From Lachnospiraceae bacterium (lineage in GTDB: Bacteria > Bacillota > Clostridia > Lachnospirales > Lachnospiraceae), in NCBI GenBank assembly GCA_017412265.1, contig JAFPYK010000137.1, forward strand, positions 1 to 5,104: DNA of 5,104 bases, written 5' to 3'. Every line of letters begins with the position of its first letter. The stretch's first letter is position 1. The position numbers and the translations under genes were made by a program. This document shows, piece after piece, positions 4,337-5,104 of the stretch. The notes below the pieces were generated by a model. That model did not search any database and had not been told where the DNA came from. It worked only from the letters and a program-made list of their open reading frames with translations.

Positions 4337-5062
4337 TCAGTCCTCGCGGTCCCCGTTCCCGTGCACCTCGCAGAATCTCGCAGCAAATGACGGCCCCACG
4401 CCAGCCGCATACAGATGCGAGATGTCCCCGAACGCATTGACCCGGAACGACGCGACGCCCGCTCTTCTCTCCTCCGTGGTCACCGTGGTCACCGAGCCCG
4501 GCGCCGCGCAGAAGCCGTGCCAGAGCACCATCGGCGACACATTCAGCAGATGGCTTAACAGCACGCAGCTCACGCCGAAGTGGCAGAAGAATACCAGCGT
4601 ATCCTCGTTCGGCCGCTCCACGCGGTAGATCCGCCCGTCGCGCACATATCCGTGCTCCGCGAGGAGCTTGTCCAGCTCCCCGGTCACCCACTCATACTCC
4701 TGCCGCACACCGCCGGCCTGCATCCGCTCATTGTCAAACCAGTGATCCACGTCCAGAAACCTCGGGTCCGCGGTCCAGTCCGCCGGCAGCCAGTCCCAGC
4801 AGCAGTAAGGATGGTCCGAATCCGGCCGGATGATGCGCGGGGCAAATTCCCGCAGCCAGTCGCAGACCTCAGCCGTACGTCCCGCGGCTGCAAGGGTCGG
4901 CTCAGCCGTCGCGCGCGCCCTCCCCAGCGGAGAGACATAATAATCCTTCACCGGAAGCGGGGCAAGCCGCGGCACCAGCAGGGCCGCCTCCCTCTTCCCG
5001 GCCTCGGTCAGGCCGTCAATCTCATAATCCGGATCTCCGTGACGCACCAGCAATAATCTCAT
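4337..5062 (-). CDS. Histidine phosphatase family protein (phosphoglycerate-mutase-like)
   Basis: A 241-residue cytoplasmic protein of the histidine phosphatase superfamily, in which a histidine takes up phosphate as a phospho-enzyme. The N-terminal MRLLLVRHGDPDY carries the RHG signature with nucleophile His8; SPLGRARATAEPTL (about 44-57) supplies the second phosphate-binding arginine, and the second catalytic histidine is His161 in FFCHFG. The likely acid is Glu72 in WLREF. The region 80-125 is rich in Trp, Asp and Tyr and probably forms the substrate cap. It is a phosphatase-type member and not a dPGM by length; the substrate is unknown. AGGAGGA at 5077-5071 lies 8 nt before the ATG and fixes the start. 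It appears to be a single-gene unit with its own promoter and shares a terminator with the convergent antiporter. Confidence 0.93.
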   Translation of the reverse strand: MRLLLVRHGDPDYEIDGLTEAGKREAALLVPRLAPLPVKDYYVSPLGRARATAEPTLAAAGRTAEVCDWLREFAPRIIRPDSDHPYCCWDWLPADWTADPRFLDVDHWFDNERMQAGGVRQEYEWVTGELDKLLAEHGYVRDGRIYRVERPNEDTLVFFCHFGVSCVLLSHLLNVSPMVLWHGFCAAPGSVTTVTTEERRAGVASFRVNAFGDISHLYAAGVGPSFAARFCEVHGNGDRED

Positions 5063-5093
5063 CTCGATCTTCCTCCTGCTTTTCTTTGTCCTG

Positions 5094-5102
5094 ATTGTAA
5101 CA
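5094..5102 (-). promoter_or_regulatory. Extended -10 of the phosphatase promoter
   Basis: TGTTACAAT on the minus strand is an extended -10 (TGn + TACAAT), about 32 nt before the start codon. The -35 lies outside the window, so the call rests on the -10 alone. Confidence 0.5.
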
Positions 5103-5104
5103 CA

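Noticed and set aside
4580..5056. Plus-strand frame of 158 codons opposite the phosphatase
   Set aside because: It is antisense to the RHG-motif phosphatase, with an Arg/Pro/Val-rich product lacking any motif.

Overview
The window looks like chromosomal DNA from a fairly GC-rich member of the Clostridia (Firmicutes), with the Lachnospiraceae a reasonable guess. This rests on a groES start controlled by a perfect CIRCE operator, strong AAGGAGG-type ribosome binding sites, sigma-A promoters often with extended -10 (TGn) motifs, and an esterase of the type found in rumen and gut Clostridia. No phage, transposase or tRNA signature is visible. The family-level placement is inference.

Layout. At the left edge the first 23 codons of groES lie on the minus strand, preceded by a textbook HrcA/CIRCE promoter. 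Divergent from it, on the plus strand, is a two-repeat DUF1508 (YegP-like) protein (310-681) with its own promoter and terminator. An LURP-one/YxjI-like beta-barrel protein (772-1269) follows closely and has no obvious promoter of its own. From 1270 to 1834 there is no conventional gene. This 565-bp stretch holds a minus-strand terminator-like hairpin, four tandem copies of a 65-bp repeat at an exact period, and a set of mutually exclusive inverted repeats next to the hydrolase stop codon. On the minus strand, 1835-3067 encodes an alpha/beta hydrolase of the cinnamoyl/feruloyl-esterase-like type with an unusual C-terminal extension. Divergent from it is a CaCA-family cation/Ca2+ antiporter (3260-4231). 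This converges, across a long bidirectional hairpin, on a minus-strand histidine phosphatase (4337-5062) whose promoter sits at the right edge.

The genes look like single-gene transcription units and do not form an obvious pathway. The item most worth a second look is the 65-bp repeat array. On the minus strand each repeat can be read as a 21-22-codon mini-ORF whose stop overlaps the next start (TAATG or ATGA). Three of the four have a purine-rich ribosome binding site 10 nt before the ATG, inside the preceding mini-ORF. The period (22 codons minus one base) is what such coupling would need. However, a second reading frame is conserved just as well, so a non-coding dispersed repeat remains at least as likely.
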